A stretch of DNA of 64,000 nt, from positions 1,193,662-1,257,661 of the forward strand of contig VWZL01001371.1 of NCBI GenBank assembly GCA_013396915.1. Reading direction: 5' to 3'. The notes under the pieces are model-generated. The model was not told the DNA's origin. It saw only the letters and a program-made list of their open reading frames with translations, and did no database searches. Both the position numbers and the translations under genes were made by a program. The DNA is from Stercorarius parasiticus. Taxonomy: Eukaryota > Chordata > Aves > Charadriiformes > Stercorariidae. The first letter of the stretch is position 1. The number at the start of each line of letters is the position of its first letter. This document shows positions 35,291-49,353 of the stretch, piece after piece.

Positions 35291-38200
35291 TCTGTTGGTT
35301 CAAATCCTGCAGATATTGACATGGCCTTTCTACTTTCGCAGTAGTAAGGTAAGACCTTGACTTGACTGCAGTTTTTCTTCAGGCATGTGAATTATATCTC
35401 AGACTGAACACCAATCCACCCTACTGAACACCACTTCACGTTGATAAGAGAAGCTAGTTCTCTCTCTTTTGGAGGGAGCCCATTTTTTTAAGGCAGTCAT
35501 CACTAATAGGTTTTTAAACTGCCTTTCTCTTACTAGATACCAGAATATGAATATTATCTTAAAGCACAAGGGTTATGCCCTGCATTTATAAGTATTCTCT
35601 CACTATATGTATGTGTACACATGCAAAGGAAAAATTTCAGTGACTAGCTATGACTGACCCTAGCTTCTGCACTCAGCTGTAGTCCCTTCAGTACTATCTG
35701 GGGGAGGTACAAAGGGTTTAGTAGGAAGTCCTGCTTATGAAATTAGGAACATAGGCTTAACGTCAAACTCAGAGTGAGATGCATTTGACTATTGAGGGTG
35801 GGACATTTTAAAATAGCTTAAAGAATGTGTCAGTTGGAGGGACCCTCCCCTGACAGCAGAAGACTCAAAAGGATGGACTTGCTCTTCACCATCTCTGTGT
35901 CCAGTATCTTCTTCTCTTTTGTGATAAATCTTGAAGAAGCTTTGGGGGAACGCTGAAAAGAAGTGCAAATGATTGCATTTAAAGCAATGCTGTAAAAGTA
36001 TCTTGTATCATACTTGTCTTCCAGGACCTGAAGTCTGTATTGTGTAACAACAATAGAACTGGTGAAAGTGTAAAAAGCTGGGACTTCCTGCCAATGCGAC
36101 AACTTGTCTTTACTACTAAAAAAGGCAGTAAACTGGGAGGGTATGTCAAAGAGTGAATTGCTCTGCGCTTGCCCTGTTTCTTGCAGTTGTTTTCTACACG
36201 TCTTCTGGACACTGTTGGAGACAGAACTCCAGGCCAGAACTACCTTTGGACTGAGCCAGTGTGGCTCACTTTTATGTGTCCTGGACTTTCCTGCCTTGTG
36301 CACTACTGTGGGACCACAAGTATTAACGGGGAGGTGGGGGAGACTGGAGAATACAAAGCTTTAAAGAGAAATAGTGAAACAGCTGTAGTAGAGATGTGTG
36401 ACACTGGAGAGGATGGGCTGAAGTAGTGGTGAGAGGCACTCAGGAGAAGCAGAAGGCTGCTAATAACCATGAGTCTGTGTTGGCGCAGGGAGAAATTAAA
36501 AACGTGCGTGTGCTGAATTACAGTTTTGTGTGCTGCACAGATCTACATAAATAGTAGTATTTTCAGTGGACTAGCAGGAAGAAGGAGAATCTTGGGGGGA
36601 AAAAAACCTCCCCTTTTTTTGGCCAAATTAGGGTAGTGGATCAAGCCTTGAAAATGAGAACACCTATGCTTTTCAGGGACATTTTCTTGCACACCCCCTC
36701 CCAGGGATACTGTGAAGAGGCTCTGTGGAGTTGTCAGTAGACTTGCAATACTATGAAGTGAAAGTACATCTGTGAAAGTCAACCATACAAATCAAAATGC
36801 AGGTTTAAGACATGCAGCTGTAGCATTAGTTGAAAATGCTCTCTGCATGCACAGGAGGAATCCAAACCAATTTGGGTTTGAAGAAAGCAGGGTTTACTCC
36901 AGGACACAATGCGCCGTGTTTGCAGATCATTGGACAGCTCAGTCTAGTACAGATCATGCCTTTTTATGGGGACATTCCAGCTCCAAAGAAAGCAAATTCT
37001 TCTGAAACACATTGTCTTAGTTAAACTTTTAATATGTTTTGATATTGCTAGCAGCAGCCTTATATAATGTGGTCATGTAGTGCTCAGCAAACAAAAACTT
37101 ACTCTGCATGCTATTGAAGAACTGGAGACTACGGATGAAGTGGATATATTACCACTATGAGATTTGCACAGTATTTTGTAGCTGGAATCAATGGGTTAAT
37201 TACCATGCCCGCACTGCCTCGGGTCTGGTGAAGTTCAGACTGTTTCAATGAGAAATGTTGCTCTTGAAGCAGTGGCAGAAGGCACGTGTTTTGGCTAGCT
37301 CATCTTGAGCCTGTTAGGAAACTCATGTGGGCCCTCTTTGGACGGCAGGAAGAACCCCACTTAGACCATATGATCCCCAAACAAGAGACAGTTACTGGTT
37401 CTAACCTGGATATCAATCTTGTTCCTCCTTTCCTTAATGCAATACCATTGTCATATCCTCTTTCCAGACGTGAAGATAAGACTAGAGCAGTCATTGCCAT
37501 AAAAAGGAGTTTTGATTGTCCGTCCTCTGATTGCTGTTTGGAAAAATGTGCAGATAATCAGTATTGCTGAAGGCTCTTCCCTCATTTTGTTTTTGTTCTT
37601 GTAATCTGGAAGACCATGCAGCGTAGTTGGTGACTAGACATGGACGTGTAGCTGCCTTGTGGGTAGCATCATGCCTGGCTTCTGCATAAATATCCAAGAT
37701 CTGTAGTCTTAAAGGCTTGGCACTGCATGAGTTCCTCCCATTCTGCTATGTGTCTTGGCAGCATTCTCCTTGCTGTGCTGTGATTCCTTTGAAATGCTGA
37801 GCCGCATTATGTCTTAAAACTATTCTTCATTATGCAAGAAGGGAGAGTTGGTATTTTGGGTTTTCCTCTTCGTACTATTCTCCTCAGGACATGCAAATAC
37901 AATTTTACGTTGCATTTGTCATTCCATAAGCCTTTCCAAAATTTGTGTCATTCCAAACTCAAGCTGTCAGATGGGTAAAGTAATTCTGCTTGGAAGTTAA
38001 CCTAGGAATTATAAGTGTTACTATACAAAGAACAGAACTCAAACTTATAAATCTCATGTAATACATATGCTTAATGTTTTCCTGTAAAGAACAGCTACTA
38101 AGGAGTTCTGGAGGTCCAGGGTAACTTGCAGGATAGTCAGAGTACCTCCCTTATTCTTCAGCTCTGATCTTGATTTTATGCATGCAGCTCTTTAGTGCAG

Positions 38201-38828
38201 CCTAAGTCATGGTAAAAACTTGTGGTCAGAGTGAAAAATTGTGTGCGCGCCTTTTTTTTTTTTTCCCCACCATGTATTTTCTGTTTACGTATGGCCTATC
38301 AGTTCTTTAGCCACTTGAACTTTTGAAAAAGTACACAGCACTGTTCACACACTGACCTTTCGTAATGAAACCATGCTTTTGTGATAGCTCTGCTAAAGAG
38401 AAAAGGGCATTAGTTACCTGCACTTTGCATGGGACACCGGACAATAGGGAAATACTGAATTGAAGCTTATCATCCATAGTCTTCGTTGTTAGTAAATTGT
38501 CAAACAGATCATCATCCATGTTTGTAAATCTTACCACCTAGATTCTTAAAGGCATTCTCCAGGTAAAGCAGAAAAAAAGAGTGATGCAGAACCATGTCCT
38601 CAAGGTGGAAGAAAGCAATATTACTTGATGGATGCTTAACTTAAGCACAGGGAAGGCAGGGCATGTAAAGACTCTGCCAAGTGCTGGAGTGGAAGTGAAC
38701 TGTTCATCTCTATTTTTAAATGTCTCCCTTTCTTTTAGAATTATTTAATGTTGTAATGCCTTTAGATGTCCAGCATTTAAATTATTAGCATTTACATAGT
38801 GCATTGATGAGAGACTGCAAACCCAGTT
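35291..38828. other. no confident gene
   Basis: Unique sequence with several overlapping ORFs of 60-157 codons on both strands (35830-36303 minus, 36104-36426 plus, 37286-37570 plus and its reverse). None shows a family motif. A T-run lies at 38252-38264. A minus segment near 38417-38537 (MDDDLFDNLL...) has a donor but no convincing acceptor. Confidence 0.35.
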
Positions 38829-39182
38829 CTAGCATGACTGGCAAAGGAAGTATTTGTGTAAGAGGTGACTGACGGCAACTTGTCCCACTCTGCTAAGTCT
38901 CTTCTGTGACTTCTGTGTCAAAAGTGAGTTCTTCAAAACCTCCAGCTCTCTTAATGTTTTAACCTGCTTGCTGGGAACAAGAAAATTTCTCTTTCCCAAC
39001 ATTCTCCTTTTCACATTGCCCTTGTTGCAAGGAAGAGCTGAGCGAAAAGGAGAAAAACCCAAACCAGAACAAAAAAACCCCAACACAACCTTCATTCCAG
39101 AGTCAAATTTGCAATGAGAATCTCTGAGTCTATTTTTGTCCAATTCCATTTGGACAAAATTCAAGAATTTGATTTTTCCCAT
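38829..39182 (-). CDS. 117-codon minus ORF or exon candidate
   Basis: A true ATG in a favourable context (G at -3, G at +4) opens 117 codons to TAG. Internally a strong acceptor-like tract (gggtttttctccttttcgctcag in context, exon side from about 39043) precedes a basic stretch (GNVKRRMLGKRNFLVPSKQ) and a Leu-rich tail. It could be a terminal exon, a small intronless ORF, or chance in AT-rich DNA. No relative is recognised. Confidence 0.22.
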   Translation of the reverse strand: MGKIKFLNFVQMELDKNRLRDSHCKFDSGMKVVLGFFCSGLGFSPFRSALPCNKGNVKRRMLGKRNFLVPSKQVKTLRELEVLKNSLLTQKSQKRLSRVGQVAVSHLLHKYFLCQSC

Positions 39183-42100
39183 TGCTTTACTTTGTACTGT
39201 AGTTGACTCCTAAAGCACAGGCTGAAACCAATGCTGAACCACAAAATTCAATTAAAGCACAGGGTGTAAGCAGGGAGAAGAAATCAATGGGTGGATTATT
39301 CTATCAGCTGCTGTTCCCATGATCTTCTTATCTTATCCTGCACGACTAGAAGAGCTGTTGGGAAGTGGAGTAATTGTAAAATCAGATCAAACTGCTGCAT
39401 CCTCTCAGCACATAGCAGAAAATTGGATCAATAGCATGAGCCTGTTCTTCCTTGCTTTCCCTCTGAGCAGCTGGACTGCCAAATCCATCCGTAGTGTGGA
39501 GGCTGATCTGTTTTTTAATCCTCTGCTCTCCCACTATGAAGTTAAACAACAGTGCCTGAAACAAGCATAAATCAGTACAAATGCCAGGCTGCTTAGGTAT
39601 ATATTTTACTGCTGTTATATGCATCTAGCAACTAAGTCAGACATTTGAAACAGAAATGTTTGTCAATCATGAAATTACCCGTGTGTCCATTGAAAAAGAA
39701 AATCTAAGGCAGGAGGGAAATGTTCTAAAATGACAATATTTAATTTTTAATTTGTTCCTACTTCCATCATATAGTGTCACTTTTCCAGGTAGAGCATGAG
39801 CAGTTTTAAAAACTGCTTATTGGTATAGGGACTTTTTTAAAAATAAATTGGCAGTCTTCATTTTGAAAAGGCAATGAGTGAAATGTGCTCTTTTAAAAAA
39901 ATTTCTCTGGTATTCACTAATTATATCAATTTGGTTTACTAATGGAAAACAAATTGTGTAAGCCTGTATAGGTAGTCCTAAAGAATGGAATGGCCATAAC
40001 ACTGGGGGAAAAAGGGATTGCGGGTGGCTCCCTTTAAAAAACTCACTATTATGTGTTACGCCGCAGAGCAACAGACTTCACGTGTCTTTGGTGATAAACA
40101 AACTGAAACATTTCACTCTAGTAAATCAATTCAGCAAGTTCATGTACCTGGAATAATGGTTACATCATAATACCTATTTTGTAGTTACACAGTGCTAGTT
40201 CTGATCCTTCATTCCCTACTTGAAATTTGGTCTCTTTGAAAGTTTGGTATTTTTAGCTGGATTCAAGTGGTAGATAGCAATCTTTTGCTGTTGAAGTGGG
40301 AGCTATAAGGTGTTTGGGATGTGAGATGGCCTGCAACATTGTGTAGTGATGTACTCCACTCTTTGACTCCCCTGTGTACTCAGAAAGCATGCCAATGAGA
40401 GCAATGTCAGTGTCTGCTTACAGAAATAGATGGATAGACATCATCAGTGTTGCTCTAAGTAGTTTCCTGACCGTTCATCATAACAGTATGTTGTCTCTTT
40501 TAAGCACCTACAAGCAGCCATAAACATGTCTTCCCTTCTGCACTTCTTTTGATATATTTATTTTTGTAGCAGAGCGGGGGAGATGGAAAATCCTTCATGC
40601 AGTAGCCACAGAAGCTGATCTACCACTGAGCAGGCACATGGCCAACGGGATGCATGGGCATATATGCAGACAGCCAAAAGGACAGATGTATCAAATCAGA
40701 TTTATGAGGTCAGTTTTCCCAGCCAATAAAGTCCAGATTGCTGTCTGCCCTGTTATAACCTTCCTGTGTTTAAATGGATGTGAAACAGATAATCCAGCCT
40801 TTGGCGGGAACAACACTGATAAAACACAAACATTATTTCTGTAGCCACATAAGATTATTTTTCCAATTCAGCAGAAAGTATTGGCTTGAAGATTGTTAAA
40901 GAGGTCACAGTATTTTTATTCTGGTTGTGTGTGAATAAAAATTTTCTCAGTCCAGGGGAAGGGACAGAGTATGCTTATTTAGTAGACTATAGCAGAAAGG
41001 AAATTTACATCTTACTATAATGCAGCAATGGCAGATATGTCCTGAGCAAACATATGTAAATATCATCTACTCTTCAAACACTGTAAGTTAACCCAGTGCT
41101 ATTGTGAGGTTTGTGAGCAATGTAGACAAAATGCCAATTACAGTTTCATGAGCAAAGTATATTTGAAGTGTAAATGAAAGAACCATTTGTAGTGGATGCC
41201 ACTGCTATACTCTCAGGTGGAACTGATTCCATCTTGCTAGGTTTTTTGAGTTTTATATGTTTGAAAATCTAGAAAGGATTGGGAGGGCACGGAACTCAAA
41301 TGCTCTTGGCACAAAGAATGGTCCTGAGCCCTAGAACAGGCTGGTGTTTCCTCCAGGTGCGAGCCTGAAGGTTCCTACTGCATCACCCTGCGACTGTGAC
41401 AGTGGGACACAGGATGGTGCGACGCACGGTTCCTCGCAATCATGCTGCAGAAACATTAAGGGAAATTTGGGTGGCATGGGTTTAGCCATAGCATGGAATG
41501 CTAGCCCAGGAAATGCCAGTTTCATGGAAAAATGGCACGTGCACACCGATATACACAGACTACCTCTTGAAGGGCCAGTTGTAGCTGCTTAAGAGATTAT
41601 TCTATAGAACGGGACAATATTTTGAGAACTTTTCATCCTGACATTTATAATGATAACTGAGCATGTTATTTTCCTGTACCTATAAAATTAAATGCAAATG
41701 TCCCATCGTGATGATGCTGTATTGGTTATCTCCAGTATAGCCATCTGAACCATAAAGTGCATTTTTTCCTTTATTTTTGGTAAAACAAAGCAGTTTTCTA
41801 TTCCATAAAATTCTTCCTCTCAGCAAACAAGCCTGAATTCTTTCAATATTGTTGTTTGAATCTTTATTTACTTATCCTATGGGAAAAAATGCAAATTAAA
41901 ATATGAATGTTACATGCAAGACACTTCAAGAAGATACTGAAATTGAATAGTAAAAATAGCTTTCTGATGGGAATATATTAAACAACATTGAACATAAAGG
42001 CTCATTGGCAGTGTCAATTGCCAGCTGCAAAAACATACAGTATTAGGATGGGAAACACACTAGGAAGAAGTAGGCACTTGGGAAGAATACATTAGTAAAA

Positions 42101-45052
42101 ATGCTATTTTTATTTAAAGGTCTATACAGTCAAAGTTCATCTTCCAGTGTTTTCTAAAGATTAGAATTTCAGTGACATTGAAACTTTTGGACCAAACACA
42201 TTCCTGGAATCATATTGTCCTCACTAGAATCGAAAGAGAAGAAACTAATGCATTATATTAAAACTTATTCTTGTTGTGGACTTCATAAGCTACTTTTTTT
42301 TTCCTCAGATTTTTGTTTTGCATTGGAAAACTGCAAAAGGAAGTGGTAATTAGTGCCCCCAGAAAGTGGTGGGTTATGTTGATTGTTAAAGCCAGTATGC
42401 CACACTGGAAACTATTACAGAAAAGAAAGAGCAAAGGCAGATAATTCAGATTTTAAGTTTTACAAAGCTGACACTGAAGTGAAATGTTCACTATGGCACC
42501 ATCACAGTCAAAATGCAATGCTTTGCAAAACTGGACCTTACCCATTTCGGTTGTAGCTTGTGCAACGTGAAGAATGAATTTCACTGACATTACAAACACT
42601 TTCACAGACAACTTGTCTCATGCCTTCTTTTATCGTGCTGAAGCTTGTGTCCTGTGATCTGTGACAGATTCCTTACCTAAACTCGCGTTTTCCTTCACCT
42701 GATGCAAAGAGGGCTTCCAATACTTTTCTTTGGGAGAGCTGTCAGGTGTGACTTTCTTCAGTTTCTCTGAGAAGAAAGGGCTCCTGTAATATTTTCTGAG
42801 AGCTTTCTAGTATTTAGAGTTCTTTTGTACTGATAGAGATGTGCTGAATTGAAGCATTTTTCGAACTTTTCAAACAGCTTTAGATTAAAACGTGTTTATA
42901 TTAGAAGTTAGAGCTCTACATGCATTTCTCAGGCTGTGCTTTACGGTAGGCGCTTTCAAAAGATCATATTCTTTCAAGCTGCCATCTCTAAGTAAATTAG
43001 TAGAATAGGAAGGTTTTTAAAGCAAGATGTGGTTCTCTGTAGTTTTCCTTCACAATAGGTAACACCTTGTAAGTGGTTGTATCTTGTTACCTAACTGTCA
43101 TCGTTTCAGAAGAGCTTCCATGAACCTAGATATCAAAAGGAAGGCACTATTTACTCCTGCTCGTTTCCTCACTTCTGAGGTTTTCAAGGACACTTCTCAA
43201 TTTAGCATTAAGTGTATTTCAGTGAGGATGTTTGAAAACTAAATTAGTACCTTCACATTAGCTCCCAGCCAACAAAAAAGCAAGCTGTCACTTCTTACTT
43301 AAATTTTGTGTTGACCCTAGGACATAAGCCTCAGCTGTTGCTTGGCCTGAGTTTGCCTGTCCTAGACAGCTGTAGGTGTTGACTTAAACATGCTACATGA
43401 AAAAGATTGCCTTTAGCACCCTATCGTGTGTTTGATGTCTTTTTTTGGGCTACTACTGATAACCTTTTGCCATTATGTAGGATTGCTCCAATTTCTCCAT
43501 TATTTTCTAATTTCTGTGAAAGTCGTAGAGGTGCGTCAGTCTCCATCGTTTATGTTGAGAGTACCAGATCTTGTCACTACTTTGTCGGAGGATCTCCATG
43601 AAGCAGCATTGCTTATACGTTGGAATTCAGCTGCCTTTATAGGTCTGGCCTTTTTCCTTTTCAGTCCTTTCATACAGCAAGATGACTATGGTTTTAGATG
43701 TAGGTGATTGTGTACCACATTTTCAGGCTGTCCCTTGGAATTACTTCGCAACATGCTGACATAAATTGATACATATAAAAAATCCCATATTAAATTGACG
43801 TAATTAAAATAGCCACAAGTTATCCCCATCCTGCTCTGTTAAATGCATACAATTCTCTGCTGCAGTTTTTGGGTTGTGGATGCAGGTAACAAAACAAAGG
43901 GATCCAGATGCTTTGCCTGCTCACATTAAAATGTCACAGTTACACAATGGTACAAAGGGTGTGAATGTAGTAGCATGCATGGGTTGGCACATACGGAACT
44001 GAGCTCCAGTTGAAAGGCCTCCTGTTGCAAAGTGCATTTTGGAAGCTGAGGATATTTGGTATGTAGTCAGAACCACATAAAATATTGCAGTTTTCAGACT
44101 TCAAGGTCCAGTTTTACGTCAGTGAAATATATAGTGTGACTGTCTTTGGACTTCATGTCAGATAGGTGAGCTTCCAGTTCGCTAGAAGGCAAACTCCATT
44201 AAGCTACAATAACCTCTACTTACAAATGTTTCATACTGCCACTGTTAGCACTGGTTTGAACTGCCATAGTGAGAAAGGAAATACTGGTAACAGTCAATAG
44301 ATTTCGGCTCAGTAGTTTTAAGAAGATTGTGTTCTCTGAATACCTCTGAGTCACAATAGCTTTGCATTTAATTATATGTGGACTAATACTGTGTCCCAGT
44401 AAAGGCTGGATGAAAATTTGGCAGTATTTTGCTTCCTAGTGATCCCAGTTGACAAGCAGAGATGATACTGTAAACCTCCAGTATGCATCTCCAGCACCCC
44501 AAATCTAGCACACTGCTGTTCCTCTGCCTGAACATTTATGATGGTGGAAGGAGCAAGTGTTTAAATGTGATGCAACAGTTTCATCAAGAGAAGTCAAAAA
44601 TAGTTGTCTTAGCAAACTTTAGCTAGAGGCTGGGTTGCTGGCATCTTGGAAGAGAACAGGAAGTAGATCTCATGGAGTTGGGAAGAGAATCGGTGACAGA
44701 TTCTGTGTGAGAAGGTGCGTGCACCACCAAGGAAAAAGAACTTCTGTCCTTTATCTTGTGTGCCTGCAGTTACAGTTATTCCATTAATTTTTGTGATGTA
44801 AATGTTAAACTCATGGTGCAGATTACTTCAGAAGTTTGACCTTTTCCATTTTCTTCCTTCCCTCCCTTTAGTTGAATGGGGGAGGTAGTTATGGAATTGC
44901 CAAATAAACCCTGTGAGGACCAGATAACAATAAGGTGATAGTATGCAAATGTCAGACTTCATCAAATTAATCCCAGGACAGTCACCCGGATGCGTTTATA
45001 GTAGATAATCTAAACACAAACATAACGTTCTAATCTCTGTCATGGTGACTCA

Positions 45053-45110
45053 GTAACAGATGCTGAATGCATCCATTTTAACATTAAGGCAAAGCATCAG
45101 CATCTGTTAC
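45053..45110. repeat. inverted repeat, potential hairpin
   Basis: Left arm 'gtaacagatgctg' (45053-45065) and right arm 'cagcatctgttac' (45098-45110) are perfect reverse complements. Pairing extends by four more bases (atgc/gcat) past a one-base bulge, leaving a ~23-nt loop. Confidence 0.85.
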
Positions 45111-46069
45111 ATTGATGTTTAAGACAACGATTTGAAGGTATTGCTTTTATTTTTATTGCAATTGCTATCACATTTCACAATATTCAACTGTTCCTTTAAA
45201 TTCTTAAAAGTAAGAACAGCATGCAGTGTAAAACATGGAGTAATTTCAGATGCAGTCAGAGCAATTAAGGAAGTTAAAAATAAACCTGATGCACAGCATT
45301 CTCAGGTTTTCTTTGGGTGCTGTTTCTGGTAAAGGAGAAGTCTGTCATCTAGAGGGTGTCTTCAAAAATTTTTAGACTGAAATGTCAATATCTGAGTATG
45401 TATCACATGTTGCTGTAGTGTATTTCTTTTTCATCTTTTTATTGTGGGTGAAGTGGTTCTGTGGTCTGCAGCCCTCTAGACACAGCAACTGTGGATTTTT
45501 GTCCCTTTTTCTGGATATTCTGAAGTTATGCTTCTTAGTTGCACATGCTGTTTAATGAAGGGAATTGTGCAGTGTTATCCACTTAGGAAAAAAAAGGATG
45601 ATCGCCTCTCTTTAAAGTCTGCACTCGTCCTTACAGGCAAGAAAAAACAAAGTTCAGAGTGTCATTTCTGAGGAGTTAATATCCTGAGGAACAGTGACTT
45701 TCTTTCTGTAAAATTAAACGGCAGTATAGCAGATCACCAGCTTCAACTTTTGATAGACTGGTATATTTTAGCCATCTGGCATTAGCAAATAATTCCCTAT
45801 AGTCATTCCCTTGAAAAGAAAAATAAGATTCACTGACTGCCACTAGCAGATGAGAACGAATTCCGTATAGCTCTTGAAATGTTGCCAGCTGATCCATCAC
45901 TGTGGCATTTATTCTCAGATACTGTCATGTTTCACCTTTATTGCTTGTTTGATTGTTTTCAAATTTTAGGTTTTAAATATGCCAGGATGGTTAATCTGTA
46001 GGCTCAGGAATTAATGTCAGATAATAAGTTCTCCAAAGAGGGGTAAGGAAACCCAAACATCAGTCTGGC

Positions 46070-46087
46070 GGGAAAGGGGAGGGGGGG
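46070..46087. other. G-quadruplex-type run
   Basis: Plus-strand G runs of 3, 4 and 7 separated by 3- and 1-nt loops (gggaaaggggaggggggg). The run of seven can supply two tracts, so the G3+N1-7 rule for four tracts is met. Confidence 0.6.
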
Positions 46088-47955
46088 CATGACTCCATGA
46101 CACAAAAAAGAAACTGAATGTTAGTTCAAATACTGAACAAAACCACACCAGAAAGTTCTCAGACCAAGACTCCCAGAGGACACAGACACATAACTACAAA
46201 ATAAATACTAAGGAATCTTGGACCTAAAGAAGTTGTATAAAAATTTAGTGCTGCCAAAAATATCACCTCCCATCCAGCCCAGGTAACAGGTGATGTTTGT
46301 ATGTGATCTTTCATATTCAAAAGAATTTACATAAAGAGCCAGATTCAAAGTTCAGAAAAATCAGAGGGCTGAGTTTGGTCACCTAATTGTAAAATAGCAG
46401 TGTGGAAAAACCTCTGTGTATCTACTGCACTACCATCAGCTGTCATTTTACTCTTTTATTTTAAAGTTAATTAAGTCCCTAGAGATGCAGCGATCTTGGA
46501 AAGGCTTAGCTGTATAGTACATAGAGCCATGAGGCTCTGAAATGAAGTGGTTGCCTTCCCTGAGCTTCTCCGTAGGTAAATCGGATCAGATCCTAGAATT
46601 TCTAGGTGGTGATCACCTCTCGCGATCCCAAGGGGATTGCATCCAACAAATGCATTTGCAATATTGTTGTTTAATGATTTAACTTCCTCACAAAAATATG
46701 TGTAAAAACATAGTGTAGAATTTAAGTTCATAATCTTTATGTAATCTGTTTTCCTCACAAAATGCAAGAGCAAAGAAAGCGGAGGAGCTACACGGTTCCT
46801 CTTCATTTTTCTCCCCTGTTGTTCTCTCTTCCCCTTGCCCTTGCCCTTTCTTTCTGCCACAGTATATGAACCACAGCTGTAGACTGTGGAGGAATACAAG
46901 TGTCTTTCTCTGAGGAGACACCATTAGATTCTACTTACTGACAAAGCGTAATTCAGAGACTTTGTGCAACCTGCAGATTTATGAATCAGCTGTAAAATTA
47001 GTTATCTTCAGTAAAAATGATTCCTCAGTCTCTCTGACTGTAAGCAGGAAATTTACTATTTGTTCTTGTTAGTGACAAAAGCAAACCACTGATAAAGCAT
47101 GTTTTTTCTTCTTGTTTTAGGGGACTTTCAAGTAAAGTTTCACTTGTCCGTAGTGTGATGTCTCCATGAGCTGAACTTATTCTGGTGACAGGTAAACTGT
47201 AACTGCATAGCTATAAATATTTAATGTTGCTCTATAAACTAACTACATACAGTAGTACGTCTCTCTTGTTAAAGTGTTTAATTACGTAAGTTCTGGAAGT
47301 AACATAACTGTATAAATTAAAATGGCAACAAATTTTGTCTGAGTGAACACTCCCTGGTTATACTTCTCTTTGGCGTACTTGAATTCTGCGTTTGCAGAGG
47401 CTGTCCTTCAATAGAAGCCTTTACCATTGAAAACAGAGCTGTAGGGCAGGGAATAAGTTCCCTTGTTACCTTGCTTGTTTGGAGTAAGTCATGTAGTTAT
47501 TGCTAACAGTTGATGTGCAAAATCCCGTTTATGCTAAAGCCTGGTAATGGGAAATGCACTTAAATGGAACCAAATAAAAACACTGTAAAATTTTCTAGTC
47601 TGATATGATATCAAAATCATGATGAGACATTTCAGAAACTGCATTTCAGTACTGAAACTGCTAGGCTGTCACGGTCTATGAGAGTAGAGTCCTTATATGC
47701 TGAAATGAATGGTTTAGAAGGTAGGCAACAAGACTTGATGAAATAGTCCATTTCCAGGAAGTCCTGCAGGGGTCTTGAGTCCAGGCTCATCAGCATTCAT
47801 AAGTGATTAGGAATGGGAAAATAACGAGGAGCCTCCGTTTTCATGGTAGGCCCGAGTCGTCAGTCTCTCTAAGGAATTATGGGAGGATGTTGTTACATTA
47901 GGTGTCAAATGAAAGAAAGATAAAGGTCAGGGTAGGTAAATGTGATCTATCAGGA

Positions 47956-48011
47956 TAAAAAAAACCCAAAACCAAACCAAAAATCCACGAACAAAAAAAA
48001 CCTCAACCCCC
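47956..48011. repeat. A/C-rich low-complexity patch
   Basis: Runs of A broken by cc/ccc (aaaacccaaaaccaaaccaa) form a degenerate (AACC)n-like tract. Confidence 0.75.
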
Positions 48012-49157
48012 TAATTTTACATTTATAGTAATTGGCTCTGACTATTAAAAACCTATAATAGTCATTGGAGCTTTTTGCTTTTAGTTAGTCTGTAACGGTG
48101 GGAAAAACGCAAGGGGACTTGCAACATAAAGTCTGTCACCGTAAAAATTCCCTGTGCACACATGTGCAGTTCTTATTCCACTGCTTCAGAACAAAGATAG
48201 TAGAACTGGAAAAAAGAGTGAGAATGACAACGAAGAGTATGCAATTACTTTTCATGTAGAAGCAACCTGATTAGTTGAACACTTTAGACTGGAAAGGAGT
48301 AAAATAATGGGGAAAAAGGGAGACATCTGATAGAAATCTGCTAAGTCATGAGAGACATTGCAAAAGTAATGCTAGTGTGCTTTCTACAGCATGAGAAGTA
48401 GGGGGCAACAAAAGCCACTCTCAGAGTAAAGAAGATGACTGTTCTTCCCGTTGCTGTAGAATGTTATGAACATAGAAATTTGTATGGGTTCAAGGGAAAA
48501 CGAACACATTCCTGGAAAGGAAATCCAGGGAGGATCACTGCTATCTTCTGATTTAAGAAACCCCTAAAATGCAGGTTTCTGGAGGGTGAGAGAATATTCT
48601 GGAGCCCTTTAATACATGTATGTCTTAATCTTACACACTTCCATGGTTACCCTTTAGACACTATTGTAGGAAGCAAGATACTTAGCTAAACAGATGTTTG
48701 GTCTGATTCACTAGTTTTGTGTAAGCACTTTGTGTTGGAGGGAAGTTAAATATTTGTTACATTCACTTGCCACAGTGTAATGTGGAGATAATTGAAAAAG
48801 GAAGTCCAATTGTGAGTTTTGCAGCTTTTACATTGAACAAGACAGTTGAAAGTGGACATTTTCTTTCCATTCAAGTTTTTTGCCTTTCGCCTCCACAGAC
48901 GGTTGAGTGGAGGAGGGAGACTGCTTTCGTATTGCTTATTTACATGCGGCTTTTATACTATTCAGTTCTGGACAAACAGTACACCAGAACTTAAAGCTGT
49001 GAGCTGAGAGCAGTTGTCTACCTGAGATACCTATGACTGTCAGTGTAAGCACAAAAAAAGAGTAAAAGGGTATAGGAAAATAGTGGATACTTACTGTAGT
49101 AGAAGGATTTCTAAAAGTGAGAGAGTAATTTTTACATCCTGTTATACTTCTGGTGAT

Positions 49158-49227
49158 TACATATACAAAATATATAACATATAATATTATACGTATTATA
49201 TTATATTATAGAATATATATTATATAC
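49158..49227. repeat. AT-repeat
   Basis: A nearly pure A/T tract of imperfect 'atatta' and 'tataat' units, self-complementary and likely unstable in length. Confidence 0.85.
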
Positions 49228-49280
49228 CAGTTTATATTTCTGGGCAATGCTGTTAGTCATATGATATAGTTTTAGTCAGT

Positions 49281-49353
49281 CCTGCGCAGAGCAGGGAGTT
49301 GGACTCAGTGGTCGCTCAATTGGTCGCTTCCAATTTGAGATGTTCTGTGATAA
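49281..49353 (+). mobile_element. CR1 LINE 3' tail fragment
   Basis: 'gcagggagttggactcagtg' then 'tcgcttccaatttgag' and 'tgttctgtga' follow the CR1 3' UTR order. The central 'gtcgctcaattggtcgc' is rearranged relative to consensus. An old, short copy. Confidence 0.75.

Larger units (their letters stand above)
39183..49280. other. gene-poor stretch
   Basis: AT-rich unique DNA without a supported exon chain. Notable local structures are an inverted repeat (45053-45110), a G-run cluster (46070-46087), an A/C-rich low-complexity patch (47956-48011) and an AT-repeat (49158-49227). Confidence 0.4.

Noticed and set aside
35089..35322. 77-codon minus ORF
   Set aside because: It lies inside the ancient CR1 fragment at 34863-35290.
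35820..35860. 'cagttggagggaccctcccc' as an antisense CR1 3' end
   Set aside because: Only one short phrase resembles CR1. No octamer repeat or flanking CR1 sequence follows in order.
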